Assembly: GCF_003865405.1 (NCBI RefSeq)
Contig: NZ_RQVQ01000006.1
Coordinates: 61,066-125,065 of the forward strand
Source: Paenimyroides tangerinum
Lineage (GTDB): Bacteria; Bacteroidota; Bacteroidia; Flavobacteriales; Flavobacteriaceae
Direction: 5' to 3'
DNA: 64,000 bases
Part shown: piece by piece, positions 26,553-35,949 of the stretch
How positions within the stretch are numbered: position 1 is the stretch's first letter
How the letters are laid out: each line of letters opens with the position of its first letter
Notes under the pieces: model-generated
Told to the model about the DNA's origin: nothing
The model's input: the letters and a program-made list of their open reading frames with translations, nothing else
Databases searched by the model: none
Translations under genes and position numbers: made by a program

Positions 26553-28460
26553 ATGTTACAAGGAACTCAAAACCAAAAAAGCAATGCAGATTTAATGAAC
26601 GACAACGAAATGTTCGGAATCTCGCATTTAACCAAGTTGACCATCGTAGTTGAAGGCAAACAAATCAAGAGTTATAAACATTTTGAATTATCGCAATCAG
26701 CCACAGGACATCACGAATTTTCATTGACTCTAGATTATGATTCGCTTGGAGAACCAGAAGATCATCATTTAGAAAACGCTCAAAAATATTTAGGACAACG
26801 TATTTTGGTAACTTTCAAATATAAGAATATTCCCAACGGACCTGAGCGACATTTTATTGGAGTAGTGACCAAAATTGGATTATCACGCGAACATCGCAAT
26901 ATGGGCGATTTAATATTTTCTGGTTACAGTCCAACTATTTTGTTAGACAAAGCACTTCATGTTCAAAGCTTTGGAGGCGATATGGCCGTGTCGTTAAATT
27001 ATGTTGCCAATACCGTTTTAAGACAAGCCTTAGACGAACAAAATTATCCCATTTTCACAAATTCAGATTTTGGAAATGTAGGTTATAGTTGTCAATACAA
27101 CGAAACACATTACAATTATTTAGCTCGACTTGCAGAAACCCACGGTCAGCAGTTTTTCTATGATGGTTATACCGTTAAATTCGGAAAGTTGACCAATCCC
27201 GAGAAAGCCATTGAATTGTATTATGGTAAAAATGTTGACCAAATCGAAATTTCTATCAAAACCTTACATGTAAATCCGAGATATTTTGGCTATAACAGCA
27301 GCGATGACGAACCGTTGAAAACCAACGAAAGCGATATAAAACACGTTTCTTCATTAGGAAAGATAGCTTATCAAATTTCACAAAAAACATTCAAAGCACC
27401 TTCCTATCAGGCAGCACCGATAAAAGCGCGAACATCAGTTGATGTGCAACAATCTCAAAACAGCACAGCAGGAAGCGCAGCAGTAGAAACATTTGTAACC
27501 ACAGGACGAACCAGTGTTCCGTTTTTGTTTCCAGGTTGTGTGGTTGACATGCAATTGCTAAAACCCGGAACCAAACAAAAAACGTATTTCACCCGATTGA
27601 TGATAACCAAGATTGAACATACAGTAGATAAACTGGGAACTTATGTTGGGCGGTTTGAAGCCGTTGGAAACGACACCGGTTATTTACCACGACCAGAATT
27701 CACAGAAGTAAAAGCCGAAGCTCAATTTGGAACTGTTGTAAGTAATGAAGATAAAATGGGACGCGTAAAAGTGCATTTTCCGTGGCAACGAGGTAGTGAA
27801 AACACCGATTGGGTTCGTGTGTTGACACCCGATGCGGGAAGCAGTAAACTGGTAAACAAAAACCGAGGATTTGTATTCATTCCTGAAGTAGGTGACCAAG
27901 TAATGGTTGGTTTCATCCACGGACATCCAGACCGACCTTATGTAATGGGAGGTTTATTCCATGGGAAAATTGGACTAGGCGGACAACAAGAAAACCATCT
28001 AAAAACCATCATCACACGTAGTGGTTGCACCATCCAGATTGATGATACCGAAAACAAAGGAAGCATCACCATCCACGACCCAAGCGGTAACAAATGGTAT
28101 ATGGATGGGGCTGGAAACATTGATGTTACTGCACCAAAAAACATTTCGTTGAATGCAGGTGAGAACGTATCAATTACAGCTGGAGTAAATATAACGTCTT
28201 CTGCTGGTGTTAATATTTCTGAATCGGCAGGAGTTAATCATACAACTTTTGCAGGAGCGATGATGACTCAAAACGCAGTTGCTGATTATTCATTATTGGC
28301 AGCTAATATTACCGAGATTGCAAATGGAGAGAAATCATCTCGAGCAAAAAATTTAAAAGAAAGTGCCCAAAATAAAGATGTGATAGTAGAAGGCGATAAT
28401 AATTGGAATACTCAAAATGAGTTTAATAACAATTCGGGTGAAAAGTCTAAAAATCAATAA
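26553..28460 (+). CDS. vgrG: Type VI secretion spike protein VgrG (TssI)
   Basis: A 635-residue spike protein. The first 380 residues match the gp27-like part (YNYLARLAETHGQQFFYDG). A gp5 OB-fold follows (GTVVSNEDKMGRVKVHFPWQ...TDWVRVLTPDAGS), then GFVFIPEVGDQVMVGFIHGHPDRPYVMGGLFHG. The needle consists of repeats of the type ENVSITAGVNITSSAGVNIS and ends in a non-repetitive Asn/Lys-rich tail of about 60 residues. The next gene starts 2 nt after its stop. Its 3' region was the source, or a relative, of the orphan fragment at 32287-32650. Confidence 0.92.
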   Translation: MLQGTQNQKSNADLMNDNEMFGISHLTKLTIVVEGKQIKSYKHFELSQSATGHHEFSLTLDYDSLGEPEDHHLENAQKYLGQRILVTFKYKNIPNGPERHFIGVVTKIGLSREHRNMGDLIFSGYSPTILLDKALHVQSFGGDMAVSLNYVANTVLRQALDEQNYPIFTNSDFGNVGYSCQYNETHYNYLARLAETHGQQFFYDGYTVKFGKLTNPEKAIELYYGKNVDQIEISIKTLHVNPRYFGYNSSDDEPLKTNESDIKHVSSLGKIAYQISQKTFKAPSYQAAPIKARTSVDVQQSQNSTAGSAAVETFVTTGRTSVPFLFPGCVVDMQLLKPGTKQKTYFTRLMITKIEHTVDKLGTYVGRFEAVGNDTGYLPRPEFTEVKAEAQFGTVVSNEDKMGRVKVHFPWQRGSENTDWVRVLTPDAGSSKLVNKNRGFVFIPEVGDQVMVGFIHGHPDRPYVMGGLFHGKIGLGGQQENHLKTIITRSGCTIQIDDTENKGSITIHDPSGNKWYMDGAGNIDVTAPKNISLNAGENVSITAGVNITSSAGVNISESAGVNHTTFAGAMMTQNAVADYSLLAANITEIANGEKSSRAKNLKESAQNKDVIVEGDNNWNTQNEFNNNSGEKSKNQ

Positions 28461-28462
28461 TC

Positions 28463-30082
28463 ATGGCAGGAGGAACTATTACAAGAATTGCGTTAGGTAA
28501 ATCAACAACTGTTGTAGAAGAAAATTTTGAAGGTTTTTATCAAAAACTAACTATGTCTTCAGGTGGGATTTCTAATTTTAATGCAAAGAAAACAAATCAT
28601 AATACACCCAAAGAAGAAGAATTAAAAGAAGGATATTTTATTAAAGGTTATTGGAGTTCAGATTCCGAAGGTAGAGTGAGAATTAATGAAGCCTATTTAG
28701 GCGATATTGTTTATTTCACAATAGAAACGCGTAATATAAAAGATGATAAGTTCATCGCAACTAGATTAGTTGATAGTAATTATAATGAGAGGCATCAAGG
28801 TAAAGATAAATCAATTGAACTTGGTAATGATGATAAGGGTTATCGTCTTATTAATTATCGTAAAGTATCTAAGAATAAAGTTGTAATAAAGATAACTTTA
28901 AGTGAATCTGGAATTTTAAGTGATTTAATTGATAAAGAAGATGATAGAACTGTAGAACTTTATTTTGCATGTAGTTACGCTAGTCAAAATGTAAAATTAC
29001 CATTAGGTTACAAAGACTACTTAAAAACCTCAAAATTAAATATTCCTTTAATTATTTATCAACGTGCATTTGCACCTTGGTATAAATTTGGAAGTCTTTA
29101 TGGTATATTGCCAAATTCATTTTATGGAGATAATCGAAGCTTTTCTTTGCTTGAAAATACTGTTGAAGGTGCAAAAAATGCTAAAGCGAATAATAAAGTG
29201 TCTTCAAGATTATACCACGAAATAAAAATTGTCTATCCCTTTGTAGGGATTGATGAAAAAAATGTCAAATCATATGCAAGTGAAACAGAAGGGGCGGTTA
29301 TGATGATAGGGCCTGAAGATACAGCACATGAAAAACCGTATTCTGAACAATTTTTTGATGGAGATCAACTTATTATGCGAGTTTTAGGGCAAGATCCATT
29401 AGTAATCCCTGCTCCTAATATAGATTGTAAACTAGACCTTCAATTTAGGTTAGATAAGTCGACAAATATTTTAAATATAGTAGGACAAGTCTTTTACAAA
29501 GCTTTTCCAGCATATGAAGCATATATTGAAGACGATGCGGGTACCAAATTGTTTTTACACACTTTCGGACCACTACATGAAGAGTTATTAGCATGGGAAC
29601 TTATGGATTTAGGCGAATTGGTATATTCTCCATACAATTGGATGAATAATCAACGAAAAAGTTCCAAAAAACCTTTAATGTTAGATAATCCGAATTATGA
29701 TTATATTCAACCTGTCGAAATGAGTATTAAACTAAAAAGAGTAAACGGAACGCTTTTGTTTGATGAAACTCTAATAAAAGCTAAAGATGTTTTTAGAGTT
29801 AAGCCTAATGTAGAAATAATAATAGAAGATAAAAAGCAATCACGGAATTTATTGCAAAGTATTTTTCAAACTGCTTCTCTTTCTGGGCGAGGAAGTTTAG
29901 GACTGCATTTTACTGATTCAGGTAAGGAATATGTAAAACAAGCAGGTGGAAATTTAAATAAAGGGTTAAATAAAGTAAAGGCTACGTATAAAGCTACCGA
30001 TTATAAAGATATAACAATTGACGCATGGAACAAAATACATTTAAAAAGACCAGCTTCAGAAGACTTGGATTTAGTAGAATAG
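28463..30082 (+). CDS. VgrG-linked putative T6SS cargo protein
   Basis: A 539-residue protein starting MAGGTITRIALGKSTT, an opening I associate with proteins encoded directly behind vgrG in Flavobacteriaceae. Residues about 50-110 form a beta-rich adaptor-like segment (GYWSSDSEGRVRINEAYLGDIVYFTIETRN). The large remainder is not recognised; it has no signal peptide or transmembrane helix. The last 70 residues (GRGSLGLHFTDSGKEYVKQAGGNL) look distinct from the rest. Spacing of 2 nt to vgrG argues for co-delivery on the spike as effector or adaptor (inference). Its 3' end overlaps the next lipoprotein gene by 58 bp. Confidence 0.6.
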   Translation: MAGGTITRIALGKSTTVVEENFEGFYQKLTMSSGGISNFNAKKTNHNTPKEEELKEGYFIKGYWSSDSEGRVRINEAYLGDIVYFTIETRNIKDDKFIATRLVDSNYNERHQGKDKSIELGNDDKGYRLINYRKVSKNKVVIKITLSESGILSDLIDKEDDRTVELYFACSYASQNVKLPLGYKDYLKTSKLNIPLIIYQRAFAPWYKFGSLYGILPNSFYGDNRSFSLLENTVEGAKNAKANNKVSSRLYHEIKIVYPFVGIDEKNVKSYASETEGAVMMIGPEDTAHEKPYSEQFFDGDQLIMRVLGQDPLVIPAPNIDCKLDLQFRLDKSTNILNIVGQVFYKAFPAYEAYIEDDAGTKLFLHTFGPLHEELLAWELMDLGELVYSPYNWMNNQRKSSKKPLMLDNPNYDYIQPVEMSIKLKRVNGTLLFDETLIKAKDVFRVKPNVEIIIEDKKQSRNLLQSIFQTASLSGRGSLGLHFTDSGKEYVKQAGGNLNKGLNKVKATYKATDYKDITIDAWNKIHLKRPASEDLDLVE

Positions 30083-30676
30083 CAATAATTTTTTCTTTGT
30101 TTTTTTTGTATTCTTGTAACATGATGGATGGAGAAATTTATTACATTCCTGAAGGATTAACGGGAGATATTGTTGTACTATTTGAAAGAGAAGATGGTTT
30201 GCCTAGAGAATGGAAAACGATTATATAGAATTCCTCCATCTGGAGTACTAAAAACTCAATTTAAAACAAATACTGGTTCTGTTTTTTTAAAATCAACAGA
30301 AAATGAAAAAGAAAGAACAAACGAAAAATATAGAACTTTCAACGAAAAATTCGAATTTTATTATGTTGATGAAAACGGTAATCCTATAAAAAAATTGAAC
30401 TATCCCATTTATACATCCGATAGAGAATTCATAAAACCAAATGATTATAATGTATTTGGTGTTCAGGTAATTATTGGTCAAGGTAACAATGAATTTTATA
30501 GTTTTAAAAAAATAATTCTTTATAAAGATACTACTGACCTTAATTTTATAGATTATCTTGAAGATAAAAGTCTTGAAAAATTTTACAAAATACATTATTG
30601 GGATACGTTTGATGTACGAAAAGATAGCGTACCAGTAGGTTTTAATTGGGATGATTACAGAAAACTTGTGAAATAA
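30025..30676 (+). pseudogene. Frameshifted lipoprotein, DUF6843-like
   Basis: The first frame (30025-30228) encodes a signal peptide with lipobox (FFLYSC) and then YYIPEGLTGDIVVLFEREDG. The continuation GKRLYRIPPSGVLKTQF lies in the +1 frame and runs to 30676. Together they give a sensible lipoprotein of about 215 residues; the order YxIPEGxxGxI...GxRLYxIPxSGVLKTQF resembles the DUF6843 family as I recall it. The frame break lies between about 30195 and 30215. Its position after a putative cargo gene would fit an immunity or accessory lipoprotein (inference). Confidence 0.65.
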
Positions 30677-30701
30677 ACCAGCTTGTGGACAAGAATATCC
30701 T

Positions 30702-31559
30702 ATGCCTGAAATATTTTCTAAAGTAGGTGATGTTATACTTTTTGCAATCGATGAATTACCTGATGGAACTACAAAAACATTTAAAGTAATAAAAATACGT
30801 ACAACAACGGCATTTAAGTCGATTGAAGGCATAAATCAATTAAAGAAGACGATTTATACAGAATCGATAGATTTAGATACAAATACACTAAACTCTTTTT
30901 CTTATCATGTTGAAAGTGTTGAACATTTTTATAAAATTAAAAACAATGCTACCCAAATTTATATAGATGAAATAGTTTTTGAAATTCCAATTGAAAGAGG
31001 AACGAGAATGATAATGTTCAATTACTTGAAAAAAGGAATCAAATTTGGAACTAAGGTTGCTGATGTATTTGATAAGATTCAAGTATATAAAGAAATGATA
31101 AATATGATACCCGAACTTAGTGATAATAAAAAATTTAATATGCCCTCGTTATCTACATTAGTTGGATTGTATTCTTTTATACCTGGTGCTCAAATGCTTG
31201 CGTTTGGCTTAGGTTTAGCAGAAGTAATTATTAAAGACCAATTAGCAGAGGTTGATTATGTTATTGAGCAAAGCATGTGGGTAAATTGGCAAAATGTTAA
31301 AACCAAAGGGCTTGAAGCTGACAAAAAATTTGTAAACAACGATGGTTGGGCAGAAACAAAAAGTTTTCTATATTTTTCGGTAAGTAATAACTTATTAGAC
31401 CAAATTTTAAAAGGAAATATTATGAATATTGATGATTTAAAAGATCAAGTACATGGTGAATCTGACACCAAAACACATACCATATTTACTTACAGGGTTG
31501 AAGAAAATGAGATTGATGATTTTTATGATGTTGTAGATTGTATATTTTTAAACGAATAA
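30702..31559 (+). CDS. Unrecognised protein with a central hydrophobic segment, T6SS island
   Basis: A 285-residue protein from ATG 30702. The frame is open further upstream to a stop near 30669 and encodes KPACGQEYP just before the Met, so the true N-terminus may be lost or use another start. A hydrophobic, Gly-rich stretch near residues 150-180 (STLVGLYSFIPGAQMLAFGLGLAEVII) could insert in membranes. The rest is mixed alpha/beta and acidic at the C-terminus. No family recognised. A toxin or a fragment of one is possible given the neighbours, but this is inference. The next lipoprotein gene follows after 6 nt. Confidence 0.6.
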   Translation: MPEIFSKVGDVILFAIDELPDGTTKTFKVIKIRTTTAFKSIEGINQLKKTIYTESIDLDTNTLNSFSYHVESVEHFYKIKNNATQIYIDEIVFEIPIERGTRMIMFNYLKKGIKFGTKVADVFDKIQVYKEMINMIPELSDNKKFNMPSLSTLVGLYSFIPGAQMLAFGLGLAEVIIKDQLAEVDYVIEQSMWVNWQNVKTKGLEADKKFVNNDGWAETKSFLYFSVSNNLLDQILKGNIMNIDDLKDQVHGESDTKTHTIFTYRVEENEIDDFYDVVDCIFLNE

Positions 31560-31565
31560 AAAGTT

Positions 31566-32144
31566 ATGAAAAAAATGTTAATCGTAATTGCTGTAGGCTT
31601 TGTAACTATTGTTAGTTGCCAGCAAAAACCTTATTTTAAAGAAGTTGTTTCAGAAAAAAGTGTAACAATAACCATGCGCGAAGTAGAAGGTCAAAAAAAA
31701 TATATTTTAAATATACCTATTGAATTTGAACTAAATCTAAATCAAACTGATATTAAGGATGTCGGTATTTATTATAACAAAGATTCAAAGAGGGTTCAGG
31801 AACTATTTGAATATTTAGTGTACAACGGAGATACAAACAAAGTTTTATTTGCTATAGAAGATTTAGGATATGGCAGCTACCCAAACAGTATTTATGTGGT
31901 TGATGGTTTGCATGAGTTAACCGATATTCAAGCCAAAGAATTACTAGAAAAATATGCTGTTAAAAAATCACTTTTCGAACTAAAAAACAAAAGAGATACC
32001 ATAGAAGTAATTTCATATAAAAAGTTTAGAGCTGACCATCCAGATTTTATAAATAAAATGAGAGAAAAACCAGATACATTAAAACTAAGTATTGGTTTTA
32101 GTAAAGGCAGAGAAGAAGTTTTTGCAGAGCAAATTAAATGGTAA
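31566..32144 (+). CDS. Hypothetical lipoprotein (candidate immunity protein)
   Basis: A 192-residue protein with a signal peptide and lipobox (TIVSC, Cys near residue 18). The mature part is acidic and Lys-rich with no recognised domain. It begins 6 nt after the unrecognised 30702-31559 gene, the usual spacing of an effector and its cognate periplasmic immunity protein. That role is inferred from position only. A terminator follows. Confidence 0.7.
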   Translation: MKKMLIVIAVGFVTIVSCQQKPYFKEVVSEKSVTITMREVEGQKKYILNIPIEFELNLNQTDIKDVGIYYNKDSKRVQELFEYLVYNGDTNKVLFAIEDLGYGSYPNSIYVVDGLHELTDIQAKELLEKYAVKKSLFELKNKRDTIEVISYKKFRADHPDFINKMREKPDTLKLSIGFSKGREEVFAEQIKW

Positions 32145-32153
32145 TTTTTTGTT

Positions 32154-32188
32154 AAAAGTTAGATTCAAAAAACGAATCTAACTTTTTT
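32154..32188 (+). terminator. Terminator within the T6SS island
   Basis: The perfect arms AAAGTTAGATTC and GAATCTAACTTT with a T-run close the 30702-32144 unit. Confidence 0.8.
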
Positions 32189-32286
32189 ATTTTAAGAAAG
32201 TTGCGATTTTTTTAGTAACTTCAATGAAGTGTTTTTTGAAGAGTTTTGAGATAGGAAATTGAAGTAGAAATTCTGAATTCACTACT

Positions 32287-32650
32287 CAAGCGGTAACAAA
32301 TGGTATATGGTGCTGGAAATATCGATGTTACTGCACCAGAAAATATTTATATAAATGCTGGAAAAGATATAAATATAACGGCAGGTGAAAATTTAAATGT
32401 TAATGTAGGAAACGATATGAAAACAAATGTGGGGAATGACCACACCGTAGATATTACAAATGATCATAAGTTTAATTCTAAAAACTATAAACAAACAATT
32501 AATGAAGATAAGACAATAACCATAATTGGAGATTTAAATGAAACAACATCTACAACTACTCATAAAGCTAAATATGGTGATATTCTTATCCAAAGTTCTG
32601 GGGTAGCAAAAGTTCTTGGAAAGATTGATGCAAAAGTAAATAAAGGATAA
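32287..32650 (+). pseudogene. Orphan vgrG 3' fragment (needle tail)
   Basis: The first 24 bases are identical to vgrG 28081-28104, and similarity continues through GAGNIDVTAPENI. A 4-nt deletion relative to vgrG shifts the frame at the junction, so the readable part is 32300-32650. The sequence then diverges into a different needle tail (INAGKDINITAGENLNVNVGNDMKTNVGNDHTVDI) ending in a KAKYGDILIQSSG segment. No gp27/OB-fold part is present. This looks like the exchanged C-terminal tip of a former VgrG. Confidence 0.75.
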
Positions 32651-32965
32651 TTATTGATGTATTGAAGTAAGTATAATTACCGTTATTATTATGTGTTTTC
32701 TCATTTTTATGATTTTATGAATATTAAAATAGGCAATTACTTTTATTAACAAAGAGCTATATAAGCTTTTTTTAAAGTTCTATAATCTCTATTTTTTGAC
32801 TTTCATCTCATGCAATATCTATAAAAGAGAAAATTAACTGTATTTACCTTCACTTACTGCAATTGCAATAAGTGTGATACTAATAATCCTTGCGCCAATT
32901 ATCCTTCTATTAGTACCAATAGAAGCAAATAACTCACATATTTGATATTTATAAAAGTAAAAACA
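32651..32965. other. Gene-free stretch with possible coding remnants
   Basis: No intact gene is seen. A short frame near 32858-32932 encodes a Cys-rich stretch (CNCNKCDTNNPCANYPS) before a stop; it may be the end of a decayed gene. Confidence 0.3.
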
Positions 32966-34050
32966 ATGTTTATTAAATCAATGAAATATATTTTATTCTG
33001 TTTCTTTTTTATGCAAGTATCATGTCAAGAGAATAAAGAAAATAAAAACACAAAGGAAAAAACGATAACAAAATACGAATGGACAGAAGGTACTTCACCG
33101 CATTAGGTTACCCAATGGAAGTATATAAGGGCGGTATGGAATATGAAGGTAATGGCTGGGTGGGTTTAAGTTTTGGGATGATTCCTGGAATTCATGGTTG
33201 GGGTTCAATTAATAATGGAATGAGTAGTGGTTTTAAAGGTTTACCTACTCGTTTAGATTTTATATGGATGTCTTATACAGAAAATCAATTTTATCAGATA
33301 AAAGCTGATATAGATACGGAGAAGATAAGGGAATATTTTAGCGAAGGATATAAAATAAAGGGAGCAAGTGGAAAGATTCAACACCTAAATTATGATGTAG
33401 TTTGTGTAGGTATGGCACCAGGTGGGGTAGTAGTAGTTTGGATAGCAGGAGTAGGTTGGCAAAAAGAAATAGGAAGATATCAGGGAGAAAAAGTAACCAT
33501 TTCAGAATCTGAAATAGCTAAATTAGACAGTTACGAAAATAGATTTTGGAGAGAAGATTATATAAATATGGTTTTCAATAATGGTAAAATAATTCCCGAA
33601 AAAGTAAAAAAAGAAAACGAAGGAAAACCTATCCCATTTGGGATATGGGATGTCTATAGAACTCGATTTAGCTGGAAACCCGTCTTTGAATTGCCTGAAA
33701 ATTCAATATTAAATCCATTAACAGATGTAGGAATGAGTATGATCAATGGAGAGTGGGAGCAATTAGATGGAGCAGTTCAACCTTTATCTGATTATGAATG
33801 GAGAGCAATGCCTACAAAAATAGGTTTTGTTTATAAGAACCTGAAAGGAGAATTATTTGGAGGGAATTGTGAAATTAATGAAAAGTCGAGTCTTGAAGTT
33901 TTTCAAAAAGTTTTTGGAGATGATCCTACTAGCACCAAAGCAGAGTTGGTAATAAAAGTAAATGAAGCAAATAGTTATTTTACGGTGAAGCTAAAAGGAG
34001 AAAACGGAAAAGAAGCATTTATAAAAACGGATAATCTAGAAGTTTTTTAA
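32966..34050 (+). pseudogene. Frameshifted lipoprotein, DUF2931-like
   Basis: The first frame (32966-33106) encodes a signal peptide with lipobox (MQVSC) and continues to KYEWTEGTSP before a stop. The +1-shifted frame carries on with LGYPMEVYKGGMEY and stays open to 34050. The joined order W-T-E...YPMEVYKGG and a C-terminal W-rich half match the DUF2931 lipoprotein family, often seen near T6SS genes of Bacteroidota as I recall. One indel near 33100 separates the signal peptide from the body, so export is lost unless corrected. ATG 32981 is an alternative start. Confidence 0.72.
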
Positions 34051-34062
34051 ATTTAAAAAATT

Positions 34063-34644
34063 ATGAAAAAAACATATGTATATAATACTGGCAATTATTC
34101 AGATCCAAAAGATGAATTAGAAATTGAGGTAGGTGTTTTTTTTGACGGTACTCTTAATAATCTTAAAAATACAGAACTTCGACAAAAGTATAAAGACCAT
34201 GAAAACAAAATGGAAAGTACTGATACTGACGAAGAGATTTTAAGAAAAGAAAAGGCAATAGAGGCTTCAACAAAAGCACAAGAAAAAGAATATAAAAAAT
34301 TAAAAAACAAAGACAACCCCGATGTAGGAAACGAGTACGAACAATACCTTAAAGCTATACATAGAAGCTATATGGACAAAATGGGTGTTGACAATAGCTT
34401 TAGTAACGATTTTACCAATGTAGCTAGAAAATACATGTTCGCCGATATGGAATTATATTCCATTTATATTGAAGGTATTGGTACAGTAGGTGATGATAAA
34501 AAAAATAGAAAAGATGATGGAGCTAGTTTTAAATACGAAAAAACAAAAACCGATAATTTTTTAGATTACAACAATTCGCAAGTGTCGTTTTACGTTTGGC
34601 AAATAAAAATTATGCAAAATGAAGTTGAAAAATATTATCATTAA
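34063..34644 (+). pseudogene. Truncated DUF2235/Tle1-like phospholipase effector
   Basis: A 193-residue product matching only the N-terminal part of T6SS lipase effectors: VGVFFDGTLNNLKNTE, then NDFTNVARKYM and YSIYIEGIGTVGDDK. In intact DUF2235 proteins the lipase elbow GxSxG and further catalytic residues follow; here the frame ends soon after KTDNFLDY in unrelated residues (NNSQVSFYVWQIKIMQNEVEKYYH). The break near 34570 looks like a recombination or deletion joint. It overlaps the next lipoprotein gene by 26 bp. It is likely inactive. Confidence 0.72.
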
Positions 34645-35362
34645 AAGCTTTTATATTTTATTGATTTCATTAATTTATGGATGTGCTGTGTGCAAGGATG
34701 CTAACATGAATTTATATAAAAAGAATAATAGCGATTTTACTCCACTTATTGAATTTCTTTCAGGAAACGAAGAGATTAGACTTTTTGGTTCAGGCATTAC
34801 AAGTGATTATTTTAAAAGTAGATACAAAAAAACAATAGACGGTCAAATTGTAAAAAAATCATTTGACTTATTTGATACAGATAACAAAGGAAATAAATTT
34901 ATTTATAAAACGTATCCAGAAGAATTATATTCGGCATTTCTTTTTGGAAAATTTCAAAATATCAGCGAACATACTATTGTAGTTTATGGAACAATTGCTG
35001 ATTCATACATACAAGTACAATATCCAGAAAAAAGTAGAGATACCATCAAAGTTATAAACATAGAAGTTTGTAATAATAATTTTCATGGAAAAATGCAAAT
35101 AACCGATAAATCAGCTAAAAGCTTATATACAACCAAATTTAAATTAGGTACTGGTTATTGGAAAGACTACCATTTTGTAGAAGAAACGAATGAATACCCA
35201 ATAAAAGTAGAAGGAAAAGTTAAAAACAATTTCAAATTTGGAGAATGGAAATATTATAACAAAGAAGGCAACATTGACAGCGTCAGAATCTATACATTAA
35301 AAGATTCTGTAGATGTGCGTTTTCCCCATTGTATTTTTAATAAAACAGAACCTTGTTATTGA
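34619..35362 (+). CDS. Hypothetical lipoprotein (candidate immunity protein)
   Basis: A 247-residue protein with a signal peptide and lipobox (LIYGC, Cys near residue 22). The C-terminal part contains a MORN-like unit (VKNNFKFGEWKYYNKEGNIDSV) seen in many toxin-linked lipoproteins of Bacteroidota. It begins inside the end of the truncated lipase gene, so it may have been the lipase's immunity partner (inference). No further domain recognised. Confidence 0.68.
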   Translation: MKLKNIIIKSFYILLISLIYGCAVCKDANMNLYKKNNSDFTPLIEFLSGNEEIRLFGSGITSDYFKSRYKKTIDGQIVKKSFDLFDTDNKGNKFIYKTYPEELYSAFLFGKFQNISEHTIVVYGTIADSYIQVQYPEKSRDTIKVINIEVCNNNFHGKMQITDKSAKSLYTTKFKLGTGYWKDYHFVEETNEYPIKVEGKVKNNFKFGEWKYYNKEGNIDSVRIYTLKDSVDVRFPHCIFNKTEPCY

Positions 35363-35399
35363 ATTAAATCAAATTTTATTCAAAAATTTTAAACGACGT

Positions 35400-35666
35400 G
35401 TCAACTACGCAAGATAAACAACAGAATGCACGAAAGTCACATAAAATTTACAGAAAACATCCAGGTACTTTTAGCAAATGAAAATATAAAAATAAAAAAT
35501 TTACGCCTCAATATTTTCCAAATGACAATTGTTCTGATGGTGTTTTTCAAAAGAATACTAAGAGATACAACACTATCCTAAGACGAATGAAAAAATCTTT
35601 AGAAATTGGATTGATTTATTTGATACTCACAAAGAAATTCCGCCCATTACTGGACCAAAATATTAA
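35400..35666 (+). pseudogene. Gene debris, T6SS island
   Basis: Short coherent segments lie in different frames: KSHKIYRKHPGTFSK, then NKKFTPQYFPNDNCSDGVFQKNTKRYN, and finally RNWIDLFDTHKEIPPITGPKY with a stop at 35664-35666. Stops and frame changes break them up. It looks like the tail of a formerly longer effector-type gene; identity unknown. Confidence 0.45.
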
Positions 35667-35677
35667 AGAAGAAAACA

Positions 35678-35918
35678 ATGAAAAACAAAAAGTATTTTTA
35701 TTATAGGTAGTATAACAACTATTATTATCGTTATAATCATAGATACATGCCATGATTATAATAATTATAAAATTATCCGTAACCAAAATGTTGAAAATAC
35801 ACCTAATTATTATGTGGAATTTAAGAGAAGTTCAGGAAATCATAAAGACGCCGAAGAAATGGAACATATTGTTGAAGGAGATGGACTGCAATATAAAGGA
35901 AGATGTAAATACAATTAA
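35678..35918 (+). pseudogene. Frameshifted small membrane-anchored protein
   Basis: An ATG at 35678 begins MKNKK and then hits a stop. A shifted frame from about 35690 reads IFIIGSITTIIIVIIIDTCHDYNNYKI and continues for about 75 codons to 35918. The joined product would be one N-terminal helix plus a short soluble domain (NYYVEFKRSSGNHKDAEEMEHI). No family recognised. The indel lies within the first ten codons, in an A-rich tract. Confidence 0.5.
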
Positions 35919-35949
35919 CTTGGAGAAAAACAGAAAAAAATAATTGATA

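Noticed and set aside
35752..35943. 63-codon open frame in the T6SS island
   Set aside because: The other frame over the same bases gives a much more protein-like membrane anchor and soluble part, so this one is a shadow.
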